DNA from: Archangiaceae bacterium
GTDB taxonomy: Bacteria > Myxococcota > Myxococcia > Myxococcales > Myxococcaceae
Direction of reading: 5' to 3'
Assembly: GCA_016879935.1 (NCBI GenBank)
Contig: JAACJQ010000432.1
Span: forward strand, 1 to 34,806
DNA length: 34,806 nucleotides
The notes below the pieces were generated by a model. It saw only the letters and a program-made list of their open reading frames with translations, did not search any database and was not told where the DNA came from. This document shows positions 8,501 through 18,216 of this stretch, piece by piece; within the stretch, counting starts at the first letter, position 1, and every line of letters starts with the position of its first letter. Position numbers and translations under genes: made by a program.

Positions 8501-8839
8501 GACCTCGGCGTGGCCTACATGAACATGGGCCTCGTGGACGACGCGGTGCGCGAGTTCAACGCCGCGAAGGAGGACGACGCGCCGAAGAAGAAGGCTCCTG
8601 CTGCGAAGAAGAAGCCCGCGCCGGCACCGCAGAAGGCTCCTGCCGCGAAGAAGAAGCCCGCGCCTGCACCGAAGAAGGCCGCGCCGGTGAAGAAGAAGCC
8701 GGCCGCGAAGAAGCCCGCTCCGAAGAAGGCTGCGCCGGTGAAGAAGAAGCCGGCCGCGAAGAAGCCGCCCACGAAGAAGCCGGCCACGAAGAAGCCCGCT
8801 CCCAAGAAGGCCGCTCCCGCGAAGAAGACGAAGCGCTGA
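5600..8839 (+). CDS. valS: Valine--tRNA ligase with lysine-rich C-terminal tail
   Basis: Class I valyl-tRNA synthetase, 1079 residues. The HIGH motif is HLGH at 54-57, after PPPNVTGS. The KMSKS motif is KMSKT at 531-535. The large editing insert and a C-terminal coiled coil (arm near residues 840-900, rich in Lys, Glu and Ala) are present. AGGAG at 5591-5595 fits the ATG at 5600; the open frame before it crosses the terminator and is discarded. After the usual end of the enzyme comes an extra region: a TPR-like helix pair (DLGVAYMNMGLVDDAVREF) and then an 86-residue tail, 994-1079, made almost only of Lys, Ala and Pro in repeated KKPA/KKAAP units. The tail resembles histone H1 tails. nadC begins 7 bases after the stop and is probably co-transcribed. 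Confidence 0.95.
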   Translation: MSSAELSKSYEPAEVEARWSKKWLDDGLFTADPDSKKPPFCIVLPPPNVTGSLHLGHALTATIQDILTRWKRMNGFNCLWLPGTDHAGIATQMVVERELMKTEKKTRHDLGREEFLKRVWAWKKQYGERIGEQHKLLGASLDWSRERFTMDPGLSEAVKEVFVRLHKDGLIYRANRLINWDPVLRTALSDLEVENEETNGTLWSIAYPVEDSGEKLIVATTRPETMLGDTAVAVHPDDERYKHLIGKNVVLPLVGRKIPIIADGILVDPKFGTGVVKVTPAHDHNDYATGIRNKLPMINIFTETAYVNENGGPYQGLERFAARKKVLEDLKNLELLVEEKPHKLPLAKSQRSGVPVEPRLSPQWYVKTKPLAERALKAVADGRTTFVPDQWTATFNRWLENIQDWCVSRQLWWGHQIPAWFPVGPDSTVDFEKSTPVVSKEPPAEGQWVQDPDVLDTWFSSALWPFSTLGWPDVNSKDLKAWYPNQVMETGHDIIFFWVARMMMMGLHFMDDVPFRTVYLHAMVRDEKGEKMSKTKGNVIDPIDIIQGAPPEKLPASVKNKYPKGLEPMGADALRFTLAALTQQGRDIKLSIDRIGGYKAFCNKIWNATRFALMNLGDFQEDGRVFIGERALSLADKWILSRLDRAVRDTNEALERYAFSDAASTLYQFLWGEFCDWYIELSKGALYGDDDAAKESTRATLVFCLDRVMRLLHPFAPFITEEIWQKLPMARTVDSIAIAEYPKHDERLRDEVAEATMAPIITAIEGIRTIRGESNLSPALRIEALIQSDETIVRGTLETYKRYVIPLAGLAKLSVEPMGTKPPQSAAEIRHQMEIYVPLAGIVDLAEERERLKKDIAKSEAEAAQIQKKFENPNYATRAPADVVEKDKARIAELKSRVDKLNDNLKRIAPVEVRVAPPAAGPVNLEEELKEELSGVTVPADPDQQVKEALTKLREGTKEGLSSQDHRDLGVAYMNMGLVDDAVREFNAAKEDDAPKKKAPAAKKKPAPAPQKAPAAKKKPAPAPKKAAPVKKKPAAKKPAPKKAAPVKKKPAAKKPPTKKPATKKPAPKKAAPAKKTKR

Positions 8840-8846
8840 GACCGAC

Positions 8847-9731
8847 ATGCGCGACCACTTCATCGAACGCCTGATCGACCTCTCGCTGGACGAATATCTC
8901 GGCGCGGCCGGAGACGTCACCAGCAACGCCCTCGTCAGCGCCACGGCGCACGGCAAGGCCGAACTCTGGGCCAAAGAAGAGATGACGCTCTCGGGCCTCA
9001 CGGTCTTCGAGCAGGTCTTCCGCCGCCTCGACGACTCGGTCGAGCTCGACTTCGATCTCTCCGATGGCGACCGCACGCTCAAGAAGCAGCGGGTCGCGCG
9101 CATGGAAGGGCCGATGCGGGTGCTGCTCGCGGGGGAACGCACCGCGCTCAACCTCGTGCAGCGCCTCTCTGGCATCGCCACCATGACGGCGAAGGCCGTG
9201 TCGACCATCGCGAGCGTTCGCGGCACGAAGCTCAAGATCCTCGACACGCGCAAGACGACGCCCGGCATGCGTGGGCTCTCGAAAGAGGCCGTTCGGCACG
9301 GCGGTGGCGTGAATCACCGCATCGGCCTCTTCGACGGCGTGCTCATCAAGGACAACCACATCGCGGCGGTGGGCGGCTCCATTCGGGAGGCGCTCAAGCG
9401 CGCGAGAGAGAACGCGCCCCGGCTCGTGAAGATCGAGATCGAGGTCACCTCGATGGCGCAGCTCGAAGAGGCCATCGACTCTGGGGCCGACATCGTCATG
9501 CTCGACAACATGAACGACGCCCAGATCGTCCAGGCGGTGCAGCTCGCCGACGGCCGCTGCGAGCTCGAGGTGTCGGGTGGCGTGACGCTCGATCGGCTGC
9601 CAGTGCTGGCGAAGCTGGGCGCCGACTACGTGTCGATGGGGGCCCTCACGCACTCCGCGCGCGCGATGGATCTCTCGCTCGAGATCCTCACGCCACGCGA
9701 AGTGTCGAAGCCCCGCATTCGAATGCGCTGA
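8847..9731 (+). CDS. nadC: Nicotinate-nucleotide pyrophosphorylase (quinolinate phosphoribosyltransferase)
   Basis: A 294-residue enzyme that converts quinolinate and PRPP to nicotinate mononucleotide in de novo NAD synthesis. Conserved blocks: ERTALNLVQRLSGIAT (97-112), DTRKTTPG (133-140), HGGGVNHR (151-158) and KDNH (168-171), which form the quinolinate and PRPP site. The length is normal for the family. The ATG is 7 bases after the valS stop. It ends 3 bases before the convergent udk stop, and I see no terminator hairpin there. Confidence 0.95.
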   Translation: MRDHFIERLIDLSLDEYLGAAGDVTSNALVSATAHGKAELWAKEEMTLSGLTVFEQVFRRLDDSVELDFDLSDGDRTLKKQRVARMEGPMRVLLAGERTALNLVQRLSGIATMTAKAVSTIASVRGTKLKILDTRKTTPGMRGLSKEAVRHGGGVNHRIGLFDGVLIKDNHIAAVGGSIREALKRARENAPRLVKIEIEVTSMAQLEEAIDSGADIVMLDNMNDAQIVQAVQLADGRCELEVSGGVTLDRLPVLAKLGADYVSMGALTHSARAMDLSLEILTPREVSKPRIRMR

Positions 9732-9734
9732 GGC

Positions 9735-10382
9735 TCAGGGGCGCCCGAGCAGCTCGAGCACCGTCGCCATCGACACGTCGATCGGCTCGGTGCCCGACAC
9801 GCGCAGGTGGGCGTGCTGCTTCGACGGCTCGACGAAGGCGTCGTGCATGGGCTTCACCTGACGGTGGAACTGCTTGTGAACGCCGTCGGGCGTGCGCCCG
9901 CGCTCGCGAACGTCACGCTCGAGGCGGCGGTTGAAGCGCACGTCTTCTTCGCACTCGACGAAGACGGCCACGTCGAACAGGTCGCGCACGTTGGCCGCGT
10001 CGAGAATCAACGTGCCATCGACGACCACCAGCGGCCTCGCCGCGAGCGGGTCGGTGCGGGTGAGTCGTTTGTGGGTCGCGAAGTCGTAGATCGGCACCTC
10101 GACGGGCTTGCCCTCACGCAGCGCCTTCAGCTGCGACTCGAGCAGGGGAAAGTCGAGGCTCGACGGGTGATCGAAGTTCACGCTGCCGCCGTCGCCGTCG
10201 AAGCGGGCGGACTGGTCGATGTAGAACGAGTCCTGCATGACGAGGCAGGCGTCGTCGGCGAAGGCGCGCACCAGCTCTTGCGCCAGCGTCGTCTTGCCCG
10301 AGCCTGAGCCGCCCGCGACGCCGATGAGCACCCGGCGCCCGTTCGCGAAGTGGGCTCTACACCGTGCCAAAGAGTCGGTCAC
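9735..10382 (-). CDS. udk: Uridine kinase
   Basis: A 215-residue P-loop kinase that phosphorylates uridine or cytidine. Walker A is GGSGSGKT at 24-31. The family blocks FDHPSSLDFPLL and VPIYDFATHKR follow. The ATG at 10382 overlaps the end of upp by 26 bases, giving a 17-residue lead before the first strand; no better start is seen. It is the last gene of the minus-strand uracil operon, where it would feed uridine into the UMP pool alongside Upp. Confidence 0.9.
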   Translation of the reverse strand: MTDSLARCRAHFANGRRVLIGVAGGSGSGKTTLAQELVRAFADDACLVMQDSFYIDQSARFDGDGGSVNFDHPSSLDFPLLESQLKALREGKPVEVPIYDFATHKRLTRTDPLAARPLVVVDGTLILDAANVRDLFDVAVFVECEEDVRFNRRLERDVRERGRTPDGVHKQFHRQVKPMHDAFVEPSKQHAHLRVSGTEPIDVSMATVLELLGRP

Positions 10383-10983
10383 CGGCGTCTCCCAGGCCCG
10401 GCAGCAGGTAGCCGCGCTCGTCGAGGCCCTTCTCGATGCTCAACGTGAAGATCTCGACGTCGGGGTGCGCGTTCAGCACCTTGTCGATGCCCACCTGGGC
10501 GGAGAGGATCGTGACGACCTTGATCGGCCCGACCTTGTACTGCTTGAGCCGATCGAGCGCGGCGAGGCAGGTGTCTCCAGTGGCGAGCAGCGGGTCGATG
10601 AGCAGCAACCGGTGGCCGTCCACCCGCTTCGGCAGCTTGAAGTAGTACTCGACGGTCTGGTTCATGCCCTTGTCGCGGTAGATGCCGATGTGACCGAACT
10701 GCGCGAACGGCAGCATCGACATGAACGCGGGCAGCATGCCCTCGGCGGCGCGCAGCACGGCGGCGACGGTGATCTGCTCCTGCACCTTGTACGCGGTCGT
10801 CTTCTGCATCGGGGTGACGACCGGCGTCCTGGTGAGCTTCAGATCGCGCGTGGCCTCGTAGGCGAGAATGGAGCCCAGCTCGTTGAAGATCTGCCGGAAC
10901 TCGTGGGGCGTCGCGTCCTTGTTTCGAAGGTGCGCGAGCTTGTGCTCGATGATCGGGTGCGAAATGACGTGAACGTTCTTCAT
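10357..10983 (-). CDS. upp: Uracil phosphoribosyltransferase
   Basis: A 208-residue enzyme (the usual length) making UMP from uracil and PRPP. The PRPP loop is at 130-138 (DPLLATGDT). The C-terminal uracil-binding part ends in DRLFGT. The ATG at 10983 is preceded by AAAGAGAT, a reasonable ribosome site; the frame is open further upstream but without family similarity. It lies 17 bases after the URC4 stop. In this operon it should supply UMP, the substrate from which the URC route starts. Confidence 0.95.
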   Translation of the reverse strand: MKNVHVISHPIIEHKLAHLRNKDATPHEFRQIFNELGSILAYEATRDLKLTRTPVVTPMQKTTAYKVQEQITVAAVLRAAEGMLPAFMSMLPFAQFGHIGIYRDKGMNQTVEYYFKLPKRVDGHRLLLIDPLLATGDTCLAALDRLKQYKVGPIKVVTILSAQVGIDKVLNAHPDVEIFTLSIEKGLDERGYLLPGLGDAGDRLFGTV

Positions 10984-11000
10984 GATCTCTTTCGTGAAGG

Positions 11001-13473
<2,473 letters not shown>

Positions 13474-13500
13474 GGAGGCGTTCCTTTCGGGGGTGATGCT

Positions 13501-14979
13501 TCAGCTCATCCAGTTGAGGTCCTTCGGCATCGTCCACTTCGTGGTGACCTTCTTGAGGTCTGACCAGAAGTTGAGCGACGCGGGCCCGGTGATGTCACCG
13601 TGGCCGAACTTCGATTCGTAGGTGCCGCCGAACGAGAACGGCTCGCGCGGCACGGGCACGCCGATGTTGATGCCCACCATGCCGCTGTTCGCGCGGCGGG
13701 CCACCTCTTCGGCGATGGCGCCAGACGAGGTGAAGACGCTGGTGGCGTTGCCGAAGGTGCTCGAGTCGTCGACCGCGAGCGCCTCGTCGAGCGAGGCCAC
13801 GCGCATCACCGACAGCACCGGGCCGAAGAGCTCTTTCGTCGCGGCTTCGCTCGAGGCCTTCACCCCGTCGAGAATCGTCGGGCCCAGCCAGTTGCCGTTC
13901 TCGTAGCCGGGCAGGGGCTTCACGGTGCGACCGTCGACCAGGGCCTTCGCTCCGTCGGCGACGCCGCGATCGATGGCGCCGCGGAGGAAGTCGACCTGCT
14001 GCCTCGTGATGATGGCGCCCATGGTCTCGCCCGGCCGGTGGGCGCTCGCGCGCTCGGCCACCTTCGCGAGAATGTGATCGACCTTGCCGACGGCGAGCAC
14101 GACCGAGGCCGCCATGCAGCGCTGGCCCGCGCAGCCCGTGAACGAGTCGGCGATGCCGGCCGCTGCGATCTCGGGGTCGGCGTCGGGCATCAAGATGATG
14201 TGGTTCTTCGCGCCGCCCAGGCAGAGCGCGCGTTTTCCCAGCAGGGTGGTGCGCGAGTAGACGGCCCTGGCGACCGGCGTCGAGCCGACGAAGCCCACCG
14301 CGCGCACCTCGGGGTGATCGATGATCGCGTTCACCGCGTCGACGCCGCCCTGCACGATGGTGAGCACGCCGGGCGGTAGACCCGCCTTCGTGAAGCACTC
14401 GCCGAGCACCTGCGAGGTCATCGGCACCTTCTCCGACGGCTTCCACACGAAGGCGTTCCCCAGCGCGATGGCGATGGGCATCATCCACATCGGCACCATC
14501 GCGGGGAAGTTGAACGGGGTGATGCCGGCGACGACGCCCAGCGGCGCGCGACGCACCTCACAGTGCACGCCGCGAGAGACCTCCATTTTGCCGCCCTGAT
14601 CGAGGTTCTGGAGCGCGAGCGCGAACTCGAGCACCTCGACGCCCTTCATCACGCCCGCTTCGGCTTCCGCGATCGTCTTGCCCGACTCGTACGAGATGAC
14701 GGCGCGCAGCTCTTCGAGGCGGTTGAGAATGTTCTGGCGCACCTCGAACAAGAGGCGCGTGCGCTCCTTGATGGGGGTCTGGGCCCACTCCTTCGCGCCA
14801 GCAGCGGCTCCGGCCACGGCTTCGTCGACGAGCGCGCGATCGGCGCTGCGCAGCTCGAGCATGAGCTCGCCCGTGTACGGGCTGGTGACGGTGTGAGCGC
14901 CCTTCTCGAAGCGCCACTGGCCTTTGACGAGATGGGGAACGACGCGGGGGCCCTGCGACAGTCGCTGGTACGGGTGCAT
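13501..14979 (-). CDS. mmsA: Methylmalonate/malonate semialdehyde dehydrogenase (CoA-acylating)
   Basis: A 492-residue aldehyde dehydrogenase. Catalytic Cys288 lies in GCAGQRCMA. The general-base glutamate region of ordinary ALDHs (ELGGK) is replaced by CLGGAKNHIILMPDAD, a hallmark of the CoA-acylating methylmalonate-semialdehyde group. It would oxidise malonate or methylmalonate semialdehyde to acetyl- or propionyl-CoA. The ATG is at 14979. URC1 follows after 27 bases, so it appears to be the first gene of the minus-strand operon mmsA-URC1-URC4-upp-udk. The URC route is reported to yield 3-hydroxypropionate, which would need this kind of enzyme after one oxidation, so the grouping makes sense (inference). 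Confidence 0.9.
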   Translation of the reverse strand: MHPYQRLSQGPRVVPHLVKGQWRFEKGAHTVTSPYTGELMLELRSADRALVDEAVAGAAAGAKEWAQTPIKERTRLLFEVRQNILNRLEELRAVISYESGKTIAEAEAGVMKGVEVLEFALALQNLDQGGKMEVSRGVHCEVRRAPLGVVAGITPFNFPAMVPMWMMPIAIALGNAFVWKPSEKVPMTSQVLGECFTKAGLPPGVLTIVQGGVDAVNAIIDHPEVRAVGFVGSTPVARAVYSRTTLLGKRALCLGGAKNHIILMPDADPEIAAAGIADSFTGCAGQRCMAASVVLAVGKVDHILAKVAERASAHRPGETMGAIITRQQVDFLRGAIDRGVADGAKALVDGRTVKPLPGYENGNWLGPTILDGVKASSEAATKELFGPVLSVMRVASLDEALAVDDSSTFGNATSVFTSSGAIAEEVARRANSGMVGINIGVPVPREPFSFGGTYESKFGHGDITGPASLNFWSDLKKVTTKWTMPKDLNWMS

Positions 14980-14981
14980 AA

Positions 14982-14996
14982 AGGGTCGCGCACCCT
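14982..14996. promoter_or_regulatory. Small inverted repeat just before mmsA
   Basis: AGGGT (14982-14986) and ACCCT (14992-14996) form an inverted repeat with a CGCGC centre, 3 bases upstream of the mmsA start. It could be a repressor half-site pair or a hairpin covering the ribosome site. No good -35/-10 pair was seen in the 64-base gap to the PIN gene. Confidence 0.25.
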
Positions 14997-15043
14997 ACAG
15001 CTTCGGCCCACCGAGGAGGAGGACGACGTGTCGACGCCCGGCG

Positions 15044-15514
15044 TCAAAGCGGAATCGGGGCGCGCACGAGCCGATTCTTCTCCCACGAGAAGAGCGGCAC
15101 GACCGACTTGCCCGCGGCGCGGAAGTGCGGGTCGGCCGAGAAGGCGAGGGTGAGCTCGAGGCGCTTCATCACCACCAGCGAGCTGCAGTCGGTGAGCGAC
15201 AGGCTGGGAACGCGGGGCGCGAGCTTGCGGAAGAGGGCGAGCGACTCCGAGAGCCCCTCTGGCCCGACGCGAACGAGCTGCATCTCTCCCGCCGCGACGA
15301 TGGCCTCGAAGTCGTCGAGGAAGTGGAGCGCCGAATCGGGCCCAGCCGCGGCATGCAGCGCGGTCAGGATCTCCTCCAGCACGAGATCCGACGTCACGCG
15401 CACCGAGCCATGCGCGTCGAGCCACACATCGGCCTCGAGCACGTCGTCGTGCGCCGGGTCGCGCCGGTTCGCCATGGCCAGGAACGCCCAGGTGTCGACG
15501 AAGATGGCCTTCAC
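15044..15514 (-). CDS. PIN-domain toxin (VapC-like ribonuclease)
   Basis: A 156-residue PIN-domain protein. The acidic residues expected in the metal site are visible: D7 in FVDTWAFL, E47 in VLEEIL, D109 in SLTDCSSL and D128 in FSADPHF. PIN toxins cleave RNA. The start is the GTG at 15514, which overlaps the antitoxin stop (GTGA), typical of toxin-antitoxin pairs. The frame upstream of it is the antitoxin gene in another frame. The RNA target is unknown. Confidence 0.85.
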   Translation of the reverse strand: MKAIFVDTWAFLAMANRRDPAHDDVLEADVWLDAHGSVRVTSDLVLEEILTALHAAAGPDSALHFLDDFEAIVAAGEMQLVRVGPEGLSESLALFRKLAPRVPSLSLTDCSSLVVMKRLELTLAFSADPHFRAAGKSVVPLFSWEKNRLVRAPIPL

Positions 15515-15753
15515 TTCGGCAGGGGCTCGGTGGCGGCCTCGAGGGCGAAGTAGCCGCGACGCATGCGAGCCTTCGCGGCAGCCGAGCGCGTCTTGAGCGT
15601 CTCGAGGTCGGCGCGGCTCTCGCGTCGTTCGAGCGCCAGCTCGGCCCCTTCGATCAACAGCTCCCGCACCGTCACCCCGCCCTGCGCCGCGGCGGTCTTG
15701 AGTCGCGCGTGCAGGCCAGGGTCGAGCTGAAAGGTCATCTTCACGGGTGCCAT
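15511..15753 (-). CDS. Ribbon-helix-helix antitoxin
   Basis: An 80-residue protein. The N-terminal MTFQLDPGLHARLK-x-AAAQGG-x-TVRELLIEG segment is a typical ribbon-helix-helix DNA-binding fold (a beta strand, then two helices). The C-terminal charged, alanine-rich part would wrap the toxin. It precedes and overlaps the PIN toxin by 4 bases. The ATG is at 15753; an inverted repeat directly upstream (15757-15780) could be its own operator, as autoregulation is usual for such pairs. Confidence 0.8.
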   Translation of the reverse strand: MAPVKMTFQLDPGLHARLKTAAAQGGVTVRELLIEGAELALERRESRADLETLKTRSAAAKARMRRGYFALEAATEPLPK

Positions 15754-15756
15754 ACA

Positions 15757-15791
15757 GCAAACCGTATCAGCGCCGTTTGCATGCCGTAAAC
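15757..15791 (-). promoter_or_regulatory. Possible operator of the toxin-antitoxin operon
   Basis: GCAAAC at 15757-15762 and GTTTGC at 15775-15780 form an inverted repeat with a 12-base spacer. A further GTTT/AAAC pair follows (15775-15778 with 15788-15791). The sites lie directly upstream of the antitoxin ATG, where a ribbon-helix-helix repressor would be expected to bind. No convincing -35/-10 pair can be fixed. Confidence 0.4.
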
Positions 15792-15900
15792 ACGGCTCCG
15801 GCGATGAACCGGCGCGCAGAATCTGCGGAGAAGCAGCACTCCACCGCGGCCGAGATTTTTTCATCACAGCCGGGGCCGCCGAACATCTAGAAGCCAATCC

Positions 15901-17082
15901 GTGCAATTGCGAATCGTTCTCATTCTCTCGGCGATGGTGCTCACGAGCTGCCCCCAGCCGACGAAGCCCGACCCGGGAGAGGCGCTGCAACGTCAGGCGC
16001 TCGCAGCCATCGACGCCAACGTCGCGCGGCCGTCGCTCGAGCGGTTCGTCACGGATTCGTCGGCGTTGAGTCTGGCCGTCGAGCGTTGGCGGCAGGCGCC
16101 CGCAGGGCAGGACGCGACGGCGCTGGAAGACGCGAAGAAGACGTTCGAGACGGCGTTTCTTTCGTGGCAGCGCGTCGAGTTGCTGCAGTTCGGCCCGCTG
16201 GGCGCAGCGACCCGGGTCACGCTGGGCGAAGGGCTTCGCGACGAGATCTACTCGTGGCCCACTGCCAACCTCTGCCGCATCGACGCTGCGCTCGTCGCGA
16301 ACACGACCCCCGACGATGCGTACTTCGACGCTGCGCTCGTGACGTCGAAGGGCCTCGTGGTGCTCGAGGAGCTGCTCCACAACCAGTCGATGACGACGAC
16401 GTGTCCTTCGACGGCGACCATCGTCACCGATGGCTCGTGGGCTGCGCTCGCAGCGACCCCCGCCTTGCAGGAGCGTCGGAAGGCCTGGGCCGCGGGCGTG
16501 GCCCGACATGTCGAGCGCACCGCGAAGAAGGCACGTGACGGCTGGGTCGCCTACGCCGAGAAGCAGGCCGCTGCTGGTTCGATGGGCTCGCCGTGGAGAA
16601 CCCCGAAGGACGCGCTGGACGACGTCTTCGCCGGCCTCTTCCTCGTCGACCAGATGGTGAAGGACTCGAAGCTGGGCGCGCCGGCCGGCCTCAACATGGC
16701 GTGCATGGCGACGTCGTGCCCCGAGCTCGCCGAGTCACCACGGGCGCTGCTCTCGAGCCGCGCGGTGGTCGAGAACCTCGTCGCGTTGCGTGCTGGTTTC
16801 ACGGGCTCGTTCGAGATCGGCTCGACGGCCGTGGGCTTCGACGATCTGCTCGTCGAGCGTTCTGCGCCCGAGCTGCGCGATCAGATGCTGGCGGCGCTCG
16901 ACGCGGCGCTCGCCAGTGCACGTGCCCTCGATCGCCCGGTTCAGCGGCTCGTCGTCGAGAGCCCCGACACCGTTCCCGCGCTCCGCACGCAAGTGAAGGC
17001 CTTCACCGATCTCTTCAAGACGCAGTTCGTGACCACCCTGTCGCTCAAGGTTCCCAAAGAGGGCGCCGGCGACAACGACTGA
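15901..17082 (+). CDS. Imelysin-family (peptidase M75 / IrpA-like) lipoprotein
   Basis: A 393-residue exported lipoprotein. The N-terminal hydrophobic segment ends in a lipobox LTSC with Cys17. The rest is helical and carries imelysin blocks, including SWQRVELLQFGPLG and KGLVVLEELLHN. The latter is the position of the GxHxxE motif, here G-L-V-V-L-E, so the histidine is missing. Imelysin-like proteins such as IrpA are linked to iron uptake; their biochemistry is not settled. The start is a GTG at 15901; the next ATG (15934) would destroy the signal peptide. A stretch at 909-927 of the 15 kb block (15909-15927) matches 12 of 19 positions of the Fur-box consensus, a weak hint of iron control. 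First gene of a four-gene operon. Confidence 0.8.
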   Translation: MQLRIVLILSAMVLTSCPQPTKPDPGEALQRQALAAIDANVARPSLERFVTDSSALSLAVERWRQAPAGQDATALEDAKKTFETAFLSWQRVELLQFGPLGAATRVTLGEGLRDEIYSWPTANLCRIDAALVANTTPDDAYFDAALVTSKGLVVLEELLHNQSMTTTCPSTATIVTDGSWAALAATPALQERRKAWAAGVARHVERTAKKARDGWVAYAEKQAAAGSMGSPWRTPKDALDDVFAGLFLVDQMVKDSKLGAPAGLNMACMATSCPELAESPRALLSSRAVVENLVALRAGFTGSFEIGSTAVGFDDLLVERSAPELRDQMLAALDAALASARALDRPVQRLVVESPDTVPALRTQVKAFTDLFKTQFVTTLSLKVPKEGAGDND

Positions 17083-17103
17083 CCCACCCTGGACCCGACC
17101 ACC

Positions 17104-18213
17104 ATGCGAATCATCGTCTCAGCACTCACCCTCGCTCTCGTCGCCTGCGGCGGCATGCCCAGCGGCACCGACGCGGGCTGTGAAGTTCCGCTCACGGGCG
17201 CCTACCCCGACACCACCTTCGCGACGGCTGCCGCCAACGAGGTCGCGATGCTTGGTCGGCTCAACGCCTTCAGCGCTCCGCTTCGCAGCGCTGCACTCGA
17301 CGCCGGCTTCACCATCACGCGCGGCGAGCTGAACACCCTCTTCACCGCGGGCACGCCGTCGCTCTCGACGTACATCACGCCCGGCTTCCAGCCGACGCTC
17401 GACGAGGCGCTCACGGCGTTCGTCGCGGCGCAGGGCAAGACGTTCACGCCGGTGAACCCCGCAATGGGCACGGGCGGCATCTATGGCACCGGCACCACCT
17501 CGTACGTGATCTCGGAGAAGGGCGTCGATCTGCGCGAGGTCGTCGACAAGGGCTTCTACGGCGCGGTGTTCTACGCCGAGGCGGCCCGGCGCGTTCCCAC
17601 GGCGACGAGCCCCGAGTCGATCGATCAGCTCGTCGCGCTCTTCGGCGCGAACCCCACCTTCCAGCAGAGCGACACGGCCGCGATGGGCAAGGACGAGATG
17701 GCGGCGAAGTACGCCAAGCGCCGCACGCCCGCGGGAGGCCCCGGCAGCTATGTCGTCATTCGTGACGCGTTCGTGCGGGCGCGGCTCGCGGCGACGTCGA
17801 CTTCGGCCGCGTGTTCGGCCGAGCGTGCCGCAGCCCTCGAGACCGTGAAGCTCGAGTGGGAGCGCGCGCTCGCCTCGACCGTCGTCTTCTACGTGAACTC
17901 GGCGGCGACGAAGCTGCAGGACCCTGCGGCCGACGCGACGAAGAAGGCCTCCGCGCTGCACGATCTCGGCGAAGCGGTCGCGTTCTTCATCGGGCTCAAG
18001 GCCGTGCCGCAGTCGAACCGGAAGATCACCGACGCGCAGCTCGAGCAGGTGCTCACCGCCATGCGTACGCCCTCGCTCTCGGGGTCGACGCTGTTCCGTC
18101 TCGTCACCGACACGCCCGCCGACGTCGACGGCCTGCTCATGGCCAACACGCGCATTCAGCAGGCGTACGGCTTCACGGCCGACGAGATGACCCGCTTCAA
18201 GACCAACTACTGA
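17104..18213 (+). CDS. Exported lipoprotein, DUF4856-like, in imelysin operon
   Basis: A 369-residue lipoprotein: signal segment MRIIVSALTLALVAC with lipobox LVAC and Cys15. The mature part is mostly helical; VDKGFYGAVFYAEAARR and LHDLGEAVAFFIGLK are notable segments. The position next to imelysin, HTTM and TonB-receptor genes is where DUF4856 proteins are found in other bacteria, and length and layout fit, but I assign the family only tentatively. It begins 21 bases after the imelysin gene and ends 3 bases before the HTTM gene. A substrate-binding or delivery role at the membrane is inference. Confidence 0.75.
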   Translation: MRIIVSALTLALVACGGMPSGTDAGCEVPLTGAYPDTTFATAAANEVAMLGRLNAFSAPLRSAALDAGFTITRGELNTLFTAGTPSLSTYITPGFQPTLDEALTAFVAAQGKTFTPVNPAMGTGGIYGTGTTSYVISEKGVDLREVVDKGFYGAVFYAEAARRVPTATSPESIDQLVALFGANPTFQQSDTAAMGKDEMAAKYAKRRTPAGGPGSYVVIRDAFVRARLAATSTSAACSAERAAALETVKLEWERALASTVVFYVNSAATKLQDPAADATKKASALHDLGEAVAFFIGLKAVPQSNRKITDAQLEQVLTAMRTPSLSGSTLFRLVTDTPADVDGLLMANTRIQQAYGFTADEMTRFKTNY

Positions 18214-18216
18214 GCC

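Noticed and set aside
5606-9268. 1220-residue open frame opposite valS and nadC
   Set aside because: Shadow of two well-identified genes; composition (His, Arg, Leu, Val rich) is typical of antisense frames in GC-rich DNA.
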